64,000 bases of DNA from Vibrio mytili (GCF_000830505.1 NZ_JXOK01000065.1:1-64000); one strand, 5' to 3'; numbered from the stretch's first letter, positions 26,679 to 36,647 are shown. Numbers and translations are program-made. Notes: generated by a model not told the origin, from the letters alone.

Positions 26679-27304
26679 CTACTTCGCAGACATCCCTGCA
26701 GATAAGTAAGGGATAATTAAATCAACAACAGACTTAATATCGACTTGTTTTTCAAACTTACTTTCGGCTAACTCAGACAACGCTTGGCTGGACGCATCGT
26801 GAATACACAAGTTCCGAGAGTAAAATGCAGACGCCAAAATAGTTTTTCTTCTGTTAGCTCTGGGTTTGCTTTCATGATTGAGAAGGTAAACAGTTTCAAT
26901 ACTTCTTCATATCGGGTGGTGATGAACCAACGCAAATGACCTTGCACATCGGTGTACCCTCTTCCAATAAGAAGCATAAACAGCGCAGTACCATTGGGAC
27001 GCACATCGTTTAACGTCCGCAATGGTAAGCGTAGCGATTCAAACACTTCTTCCATACTGTAATCATCTCGGGTATTTAGCTCGACAAGCGCCGTTTTGAT
27101 ACTGGGCATTAATGCTTCTAGGTATCGGTCCAGTACCGCGCGCACCAGCGTCTTCTTATCACCAAAATGATAGTTTACCGAAGCGAGATTCACATTTGCC
27201 TTACTCGTTATCGTTCTCAGTGATGTGTCATTGAACCCGTGTTCTGCAAACAATCCTTCTGCCACATCGAGTATTTTTTCTTTTGTTGTCGTTCTTGGGG
27301 CCAT
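26679..27304 (-). pseudogene. psrA: TetR-family regulator PsrA-like, frameshifted near the C-terminus
   Basis: A TetR repressor with N-terminal helix-turn-helix (TSLRTITSKANVNLASVNYHFGDK) and a ligand domain; in Vibrio and Pseudomonas PsrA senses long-chain acyl-CoA and controls fatty acid degradation. The frame breaks after LGTCVFTM: ATGCGTCC should be ATGGCGTCC (one G lost, about 26797). In the restored frame it continues ASSQALSELAESKFEKQ to a TAG at 26679, giving about 208 residues. The upstream GTG at 27313 is an alternative start. Adjacent to fadE, a likely target. Confidence 0.85.
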
Positions 27305-27320
27305 TACAATCACTCGTATT

Positions 27321-27332
27321 AAACACTTGTTT
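27321..27332. promoter_or_regulatory. candidate PsrA operator
   Basis: AAACACTTGTTT (AAACA/TGTTT arms) lies 17 bases upstream of the psrA start. PsrA operators are GAAAC/GTTTC-like palindromes and the gene is autoregulated in related bacteria; the role here is inferred. Confidence 0.4.
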
Positions 27333-27479
27333 GAAATATACCCCGAAACCTTAGATTAACAAATGATTAACATCACATTTTAACTTTTTAAGCATCCTGT
27401 CAAAATGTCAAGCATCTCCCATGAGAAACAAATCACGACGAAAAAAGAAAAATAATTGAAAAAAAATGGAACTGTTTGG

Positions 27480-27633
27480 AATTAGCCCGGTCTGAATTAC
27501 TGTAACAACGAGAACATTTTAAGTTTTGTAGGCCGTCAGACTTGTTTCCCATCTTATTGTTACGTTGCTGCTTTTTTCTTCATAACTCCTATGTTTGTAT
27601 CCGCCCAGTCAACAATTCGACTGGGCTTTTTTT
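27480..27633 (+). ncRNA. candidate small RNA ending at an orphan terminator
   Basis: A strong rho-independent terminator on the plus strand (GCCCAGTC-AACAATTC-GACTGGGC then seven T, 27603-27633) has no plus-strand gene before it; both flanking genes are on the minus strand. The 120 bases before it contain GTCTGA/TCAGAC complementary arms (27490-27495 and 27536-27541) and no notable reading frame. The 5' end is uncertain, since I found no convincing promoter hexamers. I do not recognise a known sRNA. Confidence 0.45.
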
Positions 27634-27716
27634 CGCCTTATGCTTACCTATGTGGCAATCACTTACCCCATTTACTTACTGCTCAACGTTGATAGAGATA
27701 ACGAGTCAATAGATAT

Positions 27717-27743
27717 AAAAAACCTCCCGAGTGGAGGTTTTTT
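27717..27743. terminator. hairpin terminator downstream of nhaA (distal)
   Basis: AACCTCC-CGAGT-GGAGGTT with A and T runs on either side; works in both directions, for nhaA on the minus strand. Confidence 0.8.
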
Positions 27744-27746
27744 GAA

Positions 27747-27771
27747 TTGGCCAGTTTTTTGAACTGGCCAA
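27747..27771 (-). terminator. hairpin terminator downstream of nhaA (proximal)
   Basis: TTGGCCAGTT-TTTTG-AACTGGCCAA, a perfect 10-bp stem 16 bases from the nhaA stop, followed on the minus strand by TTCAAAAAACC and the second hairpin. Two hairpins in tandem. Confidence 0.75.
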
Positions 27772-27787
27772 TAGCGTATGTTTATAT

Positions 27788-28957
27788 TTATGCGCGCGCT
27801 TTATCTTTCGCTTGAGTAGCCTTAGGCAGAGATAAACTCAACAGGACATAACCAAGAATAGCGGCAGTGGTCGAGCCCATCAAAATACCCAACCTCGCGA
27901 AAGTATCAAACTGTGCATTTGCTTCGCCAAACGCCAAGGAAGAGATAAAGATCGACATGGTAAAACCGATACCACACAAAACAGATACCGCAAAGATATG
28001 CTTAAAGTTAATGCCTTCTGGCAACTTAGCGATACCTAATTTCACAGCTGCCCAGCTGAAACTGAAAATACCTAGCGGCTTACCAACCAACAATCCAAGA
28101 GCAACACCAAGCGGCAGCATTGATGTCAAACTAGACATTGACACACCTTCTAGAGAAATACCGGCGTTAGCGAACGCAAACAGAGGCAGAATACCAAACG
28201 CTACGTACGGGTGAAGAGCATGCTCCATATGTTGAAGTGGTGAATGTTCACCTTTCTTGCCTTTAAGAGGAATAGCGAAGCCAATAACCACACCAGCAAG
28301 CGTTGCATGGACACCAGATTTAAGCACTGCAAACCAAAGAATCGCGCCGACAATCATGTATGGCGTCAACTTAGTGACCTTTTTCGCGTTTAGCACAAAC
28401 AACAGGCCAGTCATAGCGAAACCAACTAGCAGCGCCATCGAGGACAGATCACCGGTGTAGAAAAGAGCGATAATAACAACAACACCTAAGTCATCGATGA
28501 TCGCTAGAGCAAGCAAAAACACTTTCAAACTGACTGGAACACGGTTACCCAGTAGAGCCATGATACCAAGCGCGAAGGCAATATCTGTCGCGGCAGGAAT
28601 CGCCCAACCAGAAATCGCTTGCGCATCACCAGCGTTAAACGCGACGTACACTAATGCAGGAGCCAACATACCACCTACTGCTGCAATCGCTGGAAATATG
28701 GCTGTTTCTTTCGATTTTAACGCGCCGTCCAGTAGTTCACGTTTTACTTCTAAACCTATTAACAGGAAAAATACAGCCATCAGACCATCATTGATCCAGT
28801 GTGATACCGACATACCAAATACGTAGGTGTGTAAAACAGACTGATAGACTTCACCCAGAGGTGTATTAGCAATGGTCATCGCAATTACGGCAGCAATCAC
28901 GAGGATAATACCACCTGCAGATTCCATTTTGAAAAAGTCACGAATGACATCGTTCAT
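27788..28957 (-). CDS. nhaA: Na+/H+ antiporter NhaA
   Basis: A 389-residue antiporter with 12 predicted membrane segments that exports Na+ or Li+ in exchange for protons, important in salt and alkaline stress. It shows VFFLLIGLEVKRELLDG in TM3, AATDIAFALGIMALLG (Asp of the ion site) in TM4 and FLLALAIIDDLGVVVIIALFYT (the Asp-Asp pair) in TM5. Length agrees with E. coli NhaA (388). A GGACC-like weak ribosome site precedes the ATG. The gene stands alone with tandem terminators; no nhaR is adjacent. Confidence 0.96.
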   Translation of the reverse strand: MNDVIRDFFKMESAGGIILVIAAVIAMTIANTPLGEVYQSVLHTYVFGMSVSHWINDGLMAVFFLLIGLEVKRELLDGALKSKETAIFPAIAAVGGMLAPALVYVAFNAGDAQAISGWAIPAATDIAFALGIMALLGNRVPVSLKVFLLALAIIDDLGVVVIIALFYTGDLSSMALLVGFAMTGLLFVLNAKKVTKLTPYMIVGAILWFAVLKSGVHATLAGVVIGFAIPLKGKKGEHSPLQHMEHALHPYVAFGILPLFAFANAGISLEGVSMSSLTSMLPLGVALGLLVGKPLGIFSFSWAAVKLGIAKLPEGINFKHIFAVSVLCGIGFTMSIFISSLAFGEANAQFDTFARLGILMGSTTAAILGYVLLSLSLPKATQAKDKARA

Positions 28958-29288
28958 GATTTGGTCCTTTTACTTATTATCTTAAATCAACGAATAACAA
29001 AGAATGGAACGAGTCTATAGCTCACAATGGATTAGGTATAATCGCTTGTTCAGAGTAATAACTTCGCTTTTTCCGATAATAACTTCACTATACATCGTAT
29101 TTACCAACAAATTAACCCTGTTTAAATCATGAGATTAATTCCAACGAACCATGTTTTTCTTATAGTTAACAATAGTGAGCATAGCAGCTTGAACGCCCTT
29201 ATGATAACGCAAATATGACGATTTTATATACAAAAACGACACATAGACAAACTTATATAAGTTATTCTTATCAATAGGTTACATTCAA
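28958..29288. other. intergenic region upstream of nhaA
   Basis: 331 bases, AT-rich, between the nhaA start and the end of the attH-like gene (both minus strand). It must carry the nhaA promoter. I see no terminator for the upstream operon, no gene, and no clear operator. Confidence 0.35.
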
Positions 29289-30413
29289 TTAATAACCAAT
29301 AAATTGCATAAAGCCCCACGCATTATGTGTACCTGACGCTGTAGCAGGCCCCTCCCAAAAAGGGATGGCAAAAGGTAACCACATTTCAGAGTTAACAGCC
29401 TGAGTTTTTAGTCGAATTCCATACTTAGGGATATCGACTATCCACGTCAGTGGTAACCGTTTTCCCTGAGACACTTTCGTCTTTTGCAATTGTGTGATGT
29501 TGATATCATTCTCTGTCAGGTTAAATACCTGACCTGAGCGAGTAGATAAAGTGCCAAAAATGTGAGGCAACTGGCCAGCATGACGATAACGGCTCACTGT
29601 TAATGCCCGTCCATCATCGAGATTGAAGATCAACCAATCCCATCCTTTTTGTCCCTCGCCAACAAGCCCACTTCCCCACTCTTTTTGTACCCATGCCGAA
29701 CCCTTAACGGGAATGCGCTTACCGTCTAAGTTTAATGCCCCATTGACGCTCAAAAAAGGCACACTAAAACTGAACGATGCTACCGACTGTAAGGCATGTT
29801 TAACTTGGAACCCTTTATCCCCGTTGACAACAAATGGTCCATTTGATGTTGTGTTCAGGTCAACACCAAACGTTTCAGTCTGTACTTTCATATTGCCGGG
29901 GAAAGGTGTTTTCCCTAACGAGCGCCAATTCCAACTGTCGATCCACATACGAAATGGTCGATTATTGACCCCAGCTTGACCGATACCACCTCGCGCGATT
30001 TTCTGCTTCTTCCAGACATGGTCACCTTGGCTGATAACAATGTGCGACATATATAATTGAGGATTTTGCCAACCGCTAGTTTCACGTTCATCCGTCGCGA
30101 CTCGAAAAAAACTCCATTGAACGTCATACGCCACGCCACTTTCATCTTTTAAATGCGCAAAGTAATTCCACCACTCGTGCTGATAATTAGGATGGAAGCG
30201 AAAATCAGAAGGTAAGGAGACATGTTGGTCAGGTAAAACCGGTTCAAAGACCGTATTACTTTCTGTAGTGAGAATGGAGGGTAAATGCTCCTTTTGATGG
30301 ACTTCGTCTGTTTGATCAAGCAATGAATACGCCGCAACACCCGCAAAACTAAGCAATAAGGTAAGAAAAAGCAGCAAAGCGAAACGGCGAACTTTAGCGT
30401 TTATTTTCATCAT
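29289..30413 (-). CDS. AttH/CrtC-like secreted lipocalin-fold protein
   Basis: A 374-residue protein with one N-terminal membrane or signal segment (about 11-29, FALLLFLTLLLSFAGVAAYSLL) and an extracytoplasmic double lipocalin-like domain of the AttH/CrtC family. It has LPSDFRFHPNYQHEWWNYFAHL near 63, QWSFFRVA, YMSHIVIS, and WVQKEWGSG...WDWLIFNLDDGRAL near 230. Called predicted hydrolase; real substrate unknown. Its ATG shares a base with the stop of the permease gene (TAATG), so it is translationally coupled, and the three genes resemble the attEFGH transport set of Agrobacterium. Confidence 0.85.
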   Translation of the reverse strand: MMKINAKVRRFALLLFLTLLLSFAGVAAYSLLDQTDEVHQKEHLPSILTTESNTVFEPVLPDQHVSLPSDFRFHPNYQHEWWNYFAHLKDESGVAYDVQWSFFRVATDERETSGWQNPQLYMSHIVISQGDHVWKKQKIARGGIGQAGVNNRPFRMWIDSWNWRSLGKTPFPGNMKVQTETFGVDLNTTSNGPFVVNGDKGFQVKHALQSVASFSFSVPFLSVNGALNLDGKRIPVKGSAWVQKEWGSGLVGEGQKGWDWLIFNLDDGRALTVSRYRHAGQLPHIFGTLSTRSGQVFNLTENDINITQLQKTKVSQGKRLPLTWIVDIPKYGIRLKTQAVNSEMWLPFAIPFWEGPATASGTHNAWGFMQFIGY

Positions 30414-32866
30414 TACAACGCATCCCTCAATGACTTCATCGGTGTACGTTTAATCATTCGAATCACAGGCAACGCCCCTGCAATCATTATCGCGAACATC
30501 GCCCAAGCGATCGTCTTAGCATACAGCCAAGGAATGGTTTGCAGTTGCAATGTCCAACCGAACGATTGTCGAATAATAATATCAACAATCAAATGCGCAA
30601 GTGCTAAGCCTAGTGGAACCGCAATTATGGCGGATAGAGCGCCAAAGGCAAACAACTGAAGTCCTCCAAGCGCAACCAATTCTTTGACGGAGACCCCCAT
30701 ACAACGAAGCAATGCGAAATGGCGTTGTCGCGAAAACTCCCCCGCCAGCGTGGCAAAAAATAGACCAAACACAGAGATAATCAACGTGATGTTACCTAAG
30801 GTCCCCGCAATAGCAAAAGTATGGTCAAATACCCGCATGGCTTGTTTGTAGATGCTGCTGTTATCAAAGACTCTATCTTGTGGCAAACGGAACACCTTTT
30901 CCAAACGACTCTTAAGACCTTGCCCGTTGATGTTTTCTTGTAGTTTGACACCAAGCCCTACATTTCCTGTTTCGGCAAATGCGAGTAACCAATTCCGGTG
31001 GGACATCATCACCTGACTGTAGGGGTTGCCATAATCGTAATACACACCAACAACACGCCAACCACCGCCCAGCTCGCCTTCTAAATCAATGTAGTCGCCC
31101 GGACGAATATCAAGCTTCAATGCCATTGACTCACTGACCATGATACTTTTCGTTTGATGCAAAGCGTACCAATAGTTTGGAACACCAAGCTTAACAGTCA
31201 ACGAGTCGAGTTCACCTTCTGACATGCCAGTGCTAACAACCTGAAGCGTACCATGAGTGGTCGGAATTTCTTTTTCCCAACGCCACCATACCGATTCAAC
31301 TTCTGGCTGTTCAACCAACCAGCCACTAATACGACCCGCTGAGTTATTATTCGGAAAGATATAAATGTCGGCAGCAAGACGTTGGCTAAGCCACTTATCG
31401 GTCGTGACCCTAAAGCTACCCACCATGGTTTCCACACCGATGTTAGCCGCAAGCGCAAGCATAAATGCCATGGTCGCCACACCGCGATAGCTCATACTGG
31501 CCGCGGCGTCAGCAAAGAACCATCGTACCCGTACCCAGCGCATGGTATAAGAAAAACTTTGAAAGACATGCCATATGATAAATGGCATAAACAGCGCAAC
31601 ACTGATCATCATTAATGCAATGATAAGAAAGCCTGTTTCTTGTGTTTTAGGCGCTTGATAAATACCCACAGCAGCAACACAAAATGCACAAGCAGCTATC
31701 GCCTGCCATGTAAACTCACGTCCAGTAAAACGCATTAAGGAAAGACGAGACGAAAGTCGGATCGGCTGTGATTTAAGAAGTCGCACTAACGGCCAAATAC
31801 AAGAGATCAGAGCCCCCATCGCCGAGAGAAGCAAACTATACAGACTGGCATGCCATGACCAACCGATCTCTAGGCTTACATTCGCATCGTAAAGATCGCC
31901 CAAGCTGGTGGAAACCGTTGGAATTAGTTGATTGGCGAGCATCAAGCCAAAAAAGTTACCGCATGCCCATGCGAACAAGATTAACAGAGACAACTCAAGT
32001 AGCAATGCTTGAGCAAGTTGCGCACCGCTTACCCCAGTTTGACGCAATATGCCAACGAGGCGCTGACGCTGTATCAGCGACAAAGACATTGCTTGGTAGA
32101 AAATAAATAGCCCAACCAAAAACGACAACATTCCCATTGCGGTCAGGTTCATATGAAATGCTTTGGTAATAGACTCGAGTTCCGTGCGAGTGTTATGAAC
32201 TAACGTCATTCCGCTTGGTAGCATATTTTTAAGTGCGGTTAATTTTTCATCGGACATTTCACCACAAGAAATCGCACTTAATCCCGAACTCCTTTGCAGC
32301 ATGCGCAACAAAGAAATATCAGCCACCAACCTCGTACCAGAAAGGAGTTCGTGAGTATCTACCTGAATTGGACCTAAATGGCTGCCATCATTCATTGCAA
32401 TGAAATCACCGTCATGCCAATTCATGTACGAAGCTAAGTTATCACTGACTAAAATCGGATACGGCGGTTTTATCAAGGACAAGATAGGCATTTCATTCAA
32501 TGTTTTGCCTTCATCCAAAGCAATCATGGTGACTGGGTCAATGCCAATTAGCATAAGGTTTATATCGGTATTGGCATCCAAATGCAGGACGTCAAAAGGC
32601 GCACACTGTTCGAAACCAGAGCGGCGTAATTGGATATAAAAACCTTGAGGGATCTTATTGGCAGAGTGCTTAGTTCGAATTTGATACGGTAACGGGTTGG
32701 AAAATAGCTTTTCGCCGGTCGCGTAGCTTTCTTTTGCATGCTGGTTAATGGACGTAACGCCAACAAGTAGCGACACGCCAAGCGTTAGACCCAACCAAAC
32801 CAGAATAATCTGTAGTGGGTATCGACGGTAATGACCAAGTAGTGCCTTAACTACGGGCCATAACAT
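30413..32866 (-). CDS. FtsX-like ABC transporter permease (AttF/G-like)
   Basis: An 817-residue permease with the layout of the MacB/LolC (FtsX) class: one N-terminal TM (about 20-40), a large extracytoplasmic domain, three TMs (about 245-340), further central TMs, a second extracytoplasmic domain and three C-terminal TMs. The start MLWPVVKALLGHYRRY at 32866 is set by AGGAGG 8 bases upstream; an in-frame extension to 32923 is rejected. It overlaps the ATPase gene by 20 bases. Such two-FtsX proteins act by mechanotransmission on periplasmic or outer-leaflet substrates, often lipids; the substrate is unknown. Confidence 0.88.
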   Translation of the reverse strand: MLWPVVKALLGHYRRYPLQIILVWLGLTLGVSLLVGVTSINQHAKESYATGEKLFSNPLPYQIRTKHSANKIPQGFYIQLRRSGFEQCAPFDVLHLDANTDINLMLIGIDPVTMIALDEGKTLNEMPILSLIKPPYPILVSDNLASYMNWHDGDFIAMNDGSHLGPIQVDTHELLSGTRLVADISLLRMLQRSSGLSAISCGEMSDEKLTALKNMLPSGMTLVHNTRTELESITKAFHMNLTAMGMLSFLVGLFIFYQAMSLSLIQRQRLVGILRQTGVSGAQLAQALLLELSLLILFAWACGNFFGLMLANQLIPTVSTSLGDLYDANVSLEIGWSWHASLYSLLLSAMGALISCIWPLVRLLKSQPIRLSSRLSLMRFTGREFTWQAIAACAFCVAAVGIYQAPKTQETGFLIIALMMISVALFMPFIIWHVFQSFSYTMRWVRVRWFFADAAASMSYRGVATMAFMLALAANIGVETMVGSFRVTTDKWLSQRLAADIYIFPNNNSAGRISGWLVEQPEVESVWWRWEKEIPTTHGTLQVVSTGMSEGELDSLTVKLGVPNYWYALHQTKSIMVSESMALKLDIRPGDYIDLEGELGGGWRVVGVYYDYGNPYSQVMMSHRNWLLAFAETGNVGLGVKLQENINGQGLKSRLEKVFRLPQDRVFDNSSIYKQAMRVFDHTFAIAGTLGNITLIISVFGLFFATLAGEFSRQRHFALLRCMGVSVKELVALGGLQLFAFGALSAIIAVPLGLALAHLIVDIIIRQSFGWTLQLQTIPWLYAKTIAWAMFAIMIAGALPVIRMIKRTPMKSLRDAL

Positions 32867-33527
32867 GCAACTGTCCTCCTTGGAGCCGAATTTTCCCTTC
32901 CATATGAGCGGCCACTTTTTCACTGTGTGTCACTAGCAATAAAGTACAATTGAGTTGTCGGGAAAGCGTGGTAAGCAAACGCATCACTGCTTCTGCGTTT
33001 CGTTCATCTAGGCTGCCAGTCGGTTCATCAGCAAGAAGTATCTTCGGTTCCATGTAGAGCGCGCGTGCAATCGCCGCTCGTTGCTGTTGACCACCAGAGA
33101 CTTCTTCAGGATAGCGCCCAAGCAACGGCATTAGATCAAGCGCAGAGAGAATTTGTCGCCACAAGCCTTTATCTTCTGGTAACCCTTTGAGTTGGCGGCA
33201 AAAACGGATGTTATCAGCAACATTCAAGGTAGGCAGCAGATTAAACTGTTGAAAAATATTGCCGATATTGTTGCGACGATAACGAGTTCTTAAATACTCG
33301 GGAGCATCATGCATGAGAAAGTCAGGGTACTGGATCTCTCCAGAATCTGCTGTATCGAGGCCCGCAATCAAATTAAGCAGCGTACTTTTGCCAGAGCCAC
33401 TCTCACCCATCAGCGCCACTTGATCGCCCCGCTGCAATGTTAACTCTGCCCCTTGCAATACAGGGTGAAACTCTTCCCCATCTAAATAGCCTTTGCATAG
33501 GTCTGACAGTCTTAACATGAATTGCAT
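32847..33527 (-). CDS. LolD-type ABC transporter ATP-binding protein
   Basis: A 226-residue ATPase: Walker A GESGSGKST (near 41), Q-loop NIFQQFNLLPTL, signature VSGGQQQRAAIARAL (near 144), Walker B ILLADEPTGSLD and H-loop LVTHSEKV. It belongs to the LolD/MacB branch and is the first gene of an operon with the FtsX permease and the AttH-like protein. Start ATG at 33527; an internal ATG at 33518 is possible. Confidence 0.9.
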   Translation of the reverse strand: MQFMLRLSDLCKGYLDGEEFHPVLQGAELTLQRGDQVALMGESGSGKSTLLNLIAGLDTADSGEIQYPDFLMHDAPEYLRTRYRRNNIGNIFQQFNLLPTLNVADNIRFCRQLKGLPEDKGLWRQILSALDLMPLLGRYPEEVSGGQQQRAAIARALYMEPKILLADEPTGSLDERNAEAVMRLLTTLSRQLNCTLLLVTHSEKVAAHMEGKIRLQGGQLHVMARS

Positions 33528-33721
33528 CGCTCAGAAGATATTAAAATTGGGTTCCGAATCTACACTAAAATCCTGTTTGTAGAAAGTAATTTGGACTACC
33601 GGTCACATTACTGCTCTCCAAATGTAACTCAATTCAATATATCGAATAAATTGTGTTGAAAATTAAGTCAATTTCAGATCGATTCACCAACAAAAAATGC
33701 AATCTGCGACAACGTAATTCA

Positions 33722-35095
33722 TCATCCAATCAAGTTGTTCATCCATTTTCTACTGGCAACACGTGGTAACGAAATGACCCATTTCACCACTTCTTCGGTT
33801 AAAAAAAGTAAATAAATCCATTGCGGCTCCCACCCCAAATAAATGGAGGCAAAAGCCGCCAAAGGAATGCCAATCACCCATTGCGCGAGAATATCCTGAT
33901 ATAAGCAAAACTTAACGTCACCACCAGCCCTCAAAACACCAACAATCACCATCATAGGAACAGAACGAAGTACAACACCAAGCGCCAGAATCCACATAAA
34001 CTGCTCAGCCAGATGCCGAGTTTCCGTGGTCAATGCGCTAAACGCATTCAGTATCCATTGATGTGATATGAGCAGTGCAACGGCAACCAAGAGGGCAATA
34101 ATCACATTCAAAATCACCGTAGCCCACGCTTGGTAGTAAACAGAGTCAAAGTTTTTTGCCCCCAACTGATTACCAACCAAAACCGCAGCCGCGTTAGATA
34201 GCCCTATCATCATTGCAAGTGCTACCGATTCCACTGGCGTCATGACTGATAGTGCGGCCAAACCTTGTACACCTGCTTGCCCCATTATCGCGTGGTACAC
34301 AAAGAGTCCGCCAGCCCATGCCAAGAAGTTAAATGTTGTTGGCAGAGAAAGACTTAAAAATCGAGTGACTTTATCCAATACCAAGCTAGCTTTAATATCT
34401 TGCCAACCAAACGCAATGATGTGTTTCTTACACCATAAATAACCAAACAAGCAGCCCACTTCAATCGCGCCACTGATTACCGTTGCTAACGCCGCACCGA
34501 CAATACCAAGAGCAGGAAACCCAAAGTGCCCAAAAATCAGCACCCAGTTTAAAAAAACGTTAGAAACAATGCCTATGCCGCTAAAGAAGGTGCTCAGGCC
34601 AGGTTGGTGCATCGCTCGTAAACCAACAGCCATACTAGCCACACAAGCAACAGCAAACATACTGGCGGAAGAAATCACCAGATAACTCGCCCCCAATTCG
34701 ATCACTTCTTGAGAGTCAGTGGTTAAACTCATCACCGGTTCAGGAAACAAGACAAACAGTACAACGGCCAGCCCGGCAAATACCATAGCGATCATCCAGG
34801 TTAGTGACGTACTCTGCCTGACGCCGACTTTATCCCCTGCTCCCCAATACTGAGCCGTCAACAAAGCGCCCCCAGTGGTCACGCCCACCAGCATGATCGT
34901 GGTGACAAAAGTTGCTCGTGCGGCGACACCAACAGCAGCGATCTCCGCTTCTCCAAGTTGCCCCAGCATCAGAACGTCCACCAAACTGCGACTCGAAAAC
35001 ATAATACTTTGCAAGGTTATGGGAAGCGCAATAGCAAATAAACGGCGCAAAAAGGCTTTGTCTGCGTGAATCGTTAGTTGAGAAAAAAAGGTCAC
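33722..35095 (-). CDS. MATE family efflux transporter
   Basis: A 457-residue, 12-TM multidrug and toxin extrusion protein. Conserved parts: LFAIALPITLQSIMFSSRSLVDVLMLGQLGEAEIAAVGVA in TM1-2, the internal repeat SLPTTFNFLAWAGGLFVYHAIMGQAG in TM7-8, and GNQLGAKNF after TM8. It would export cationic compounds in exchange for Na+ or H+. A single gene, divergent from the ybjT-like gene. The exact subfamily (NorM or DinF type) was not determined. Confidence 0.9.
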   Translation of the reverse strand: MTFFSQLTIHADKAFLRRLFAIALPITLQSIMFSSRSLVDVLMLGQLGEAEIAAVGVAARATFVTTIMLVGVTTGGALLTAQYWGAGDKVGVRQSTSLTWMIAMVFAGLAVVLFVLFPEPVMSLTTDSQEVIELGASYLVISSASMFAVACVASMAVGLRAMHQPGLSTFFSGIGIVSNVFLNWVLIFGHFGFPALGIVGAALATVISGAIEVGCLFGYLWCKKHIIAFGWQDIKASLVLDKVTRFLSLSLPTTFNFLAWAGGLFVYHAIMGQAGVQGLAALSVMTPVESVALAMMIGLSNAAAVLVGNQLGAKNFDSVYYQAWATVILNVIIALLVAVALLISHQWILNAFSALTTETRHLAEQFMWILALGVVLRSVPMMVIVGVLRAGGDVKFCLYQDILAQWVIGIPLAAFASIYLGWEPQWIYLLFLTEEVVKWVISLPRVASRKWMNNLIG

Positions 35096-35190
35096 ATGAG
35101 CTCCGGCGACAACTTATTGATAGATTGGGAAAAGTGTTTCATGATTATACCTATCGGTGAATATTCCACCAACAATAAAAAGGGCAAAGA

Positions 35191-36647
35191 ATGAAAAAGG
35201 TGTTGGTACTTGGAGCGTCTGGATATATTGGTTCACAGTTAATCCCATTACTACTCGACAAAGGTTACGCTGTCACTGCAGCTGCTCGACATGTTGACTA
35301 CCTGAAGTCCAGAACACGACCGCATCCCAACTTAACTCTTGCCTATTTGGATTTAGCGGACGCAGAAGCCACTCTCTCAGTGGTCAATGACTTTGATTTG
35401 GTGTTTTTTCTTGTTCACGGAATGGCGCAAGGTCATGACTTTGTTGAATACGAATTGCAGTTAGCAGAGAACTTTAAAGCCGCCTTGGAAAACAGCCGTA
35501 TTCAGCATGTTATTTATCTGAGTGCAATTCAGCCACAAACCGGCAATTCTCGCCACTTAGATGCACGCAAAGCCACCGGAAAAATCATTCGTCAGTCTGG
35601 TGTGCCGGTCACCGAGCTAAGAGCCGGCGTCATTATCGGCCCGGGTTCAGCTGCGTTCGAGATAATGCGCGACTTTGTCTACAATTTACCATTATTAATC
35701 GCCCCGAAGTGGTGGATTCTAAAGCGAACCCTATTGCTCTTCCTAACTTAAACCACTACTTGCTCTCGCTGGCCTCTGCTCCACCGCCAAAAGAGCACCA
35801 GACGTATGAAGTCGGAGGCCCGGATACATTAAGTTACCGTGAACAATTCCAAGTTATTTGTCACGCAACCAATAAACGCTATCGGCTATGGTCAACCCCA
35901 CTTCTGACTCCTAAAATGGCGTCTTATTGGCTTGGGCTTGTGACATCTGTACCGGCTAACATTGGTAAAGCCTTACTCGCAGGTTTAGAGCACGATTACA
36001 TTGCCGACGCGTCAGAGATCGAGAAACGCTTTCCGCAAACGCTGATCAGTTATGAACAATCCGTTAAGGATGCTATTCAAGCAGAAGGCGTTTTTGTACG
36101 CAGCAATGTTTGGGGATTTGAACCTGCCGCTTTACAACGTTGGCAACCAGGCTACGGTTACTATCCCAAACAAGCGGGAGCGAGTATCAAAACCAAAGCT
36201 TCAGTCGAAGCGCTATGGGCAGTCGCACAAAAAATTGGTAGCCAAGAAAAAGGCTACTATTTTGCCAATATTTTATGGCGAACCCGCGAGTGGTTGGATA
36301 TTTTTTTTGGTGGCGGCAAGCCAATCCGAGTATCCCCTCCTGGTCCAGGATTAAAAGTCGGTGATTTTATTGATTCTTGGAAAGTGATTCGATGTGAAGA
36401 AAACCAGTTTTTATCGCTTTTTTTTGGAATGAAAGGTCCCGGGCTTGGGCGTTTAGAAATAACCATCAAAGACCACGGAGATGAAAGAGAACTCGACATT
36501 ACCGCATGGTGGCATCCACAAGGGTTTTTAGGTCTTCTTTATTGGTTTGCGATGATGCCAGCCCACTTGTTCATATTTAAAGGTATGGTAAGAACAATGG
36601 CCAAAGAAGCAGAAGATTTCGAACGTAAAGAGAAGAGTATGAAATGA
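35191..36647 (+). pseudogene. YbjT-like NAD(P)-binding protein (SDR + DUF2867), frameshifted as read
   Basis: The N-terminal Rossmann fold (VLVLGASGYIGSQLIPLL at 4-21) belongs to the atypical short-chain dehydrogenases (NmrA/YbjT type). The frame breaks after LPLLIAPKW at about 35710-35715, where TGGTGG should be TGGGTGG (one G lost). It continues in the next frame as VDSKANPIALPNLNHYLLS and ends in a DUF2867 domain (about 330-480). Restored length is 485 residues, near E. coli YbjT (476). The substrate is unknown. AAGG precedes the ATG. A homopolymer error is likely. Confidence 0.85.
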
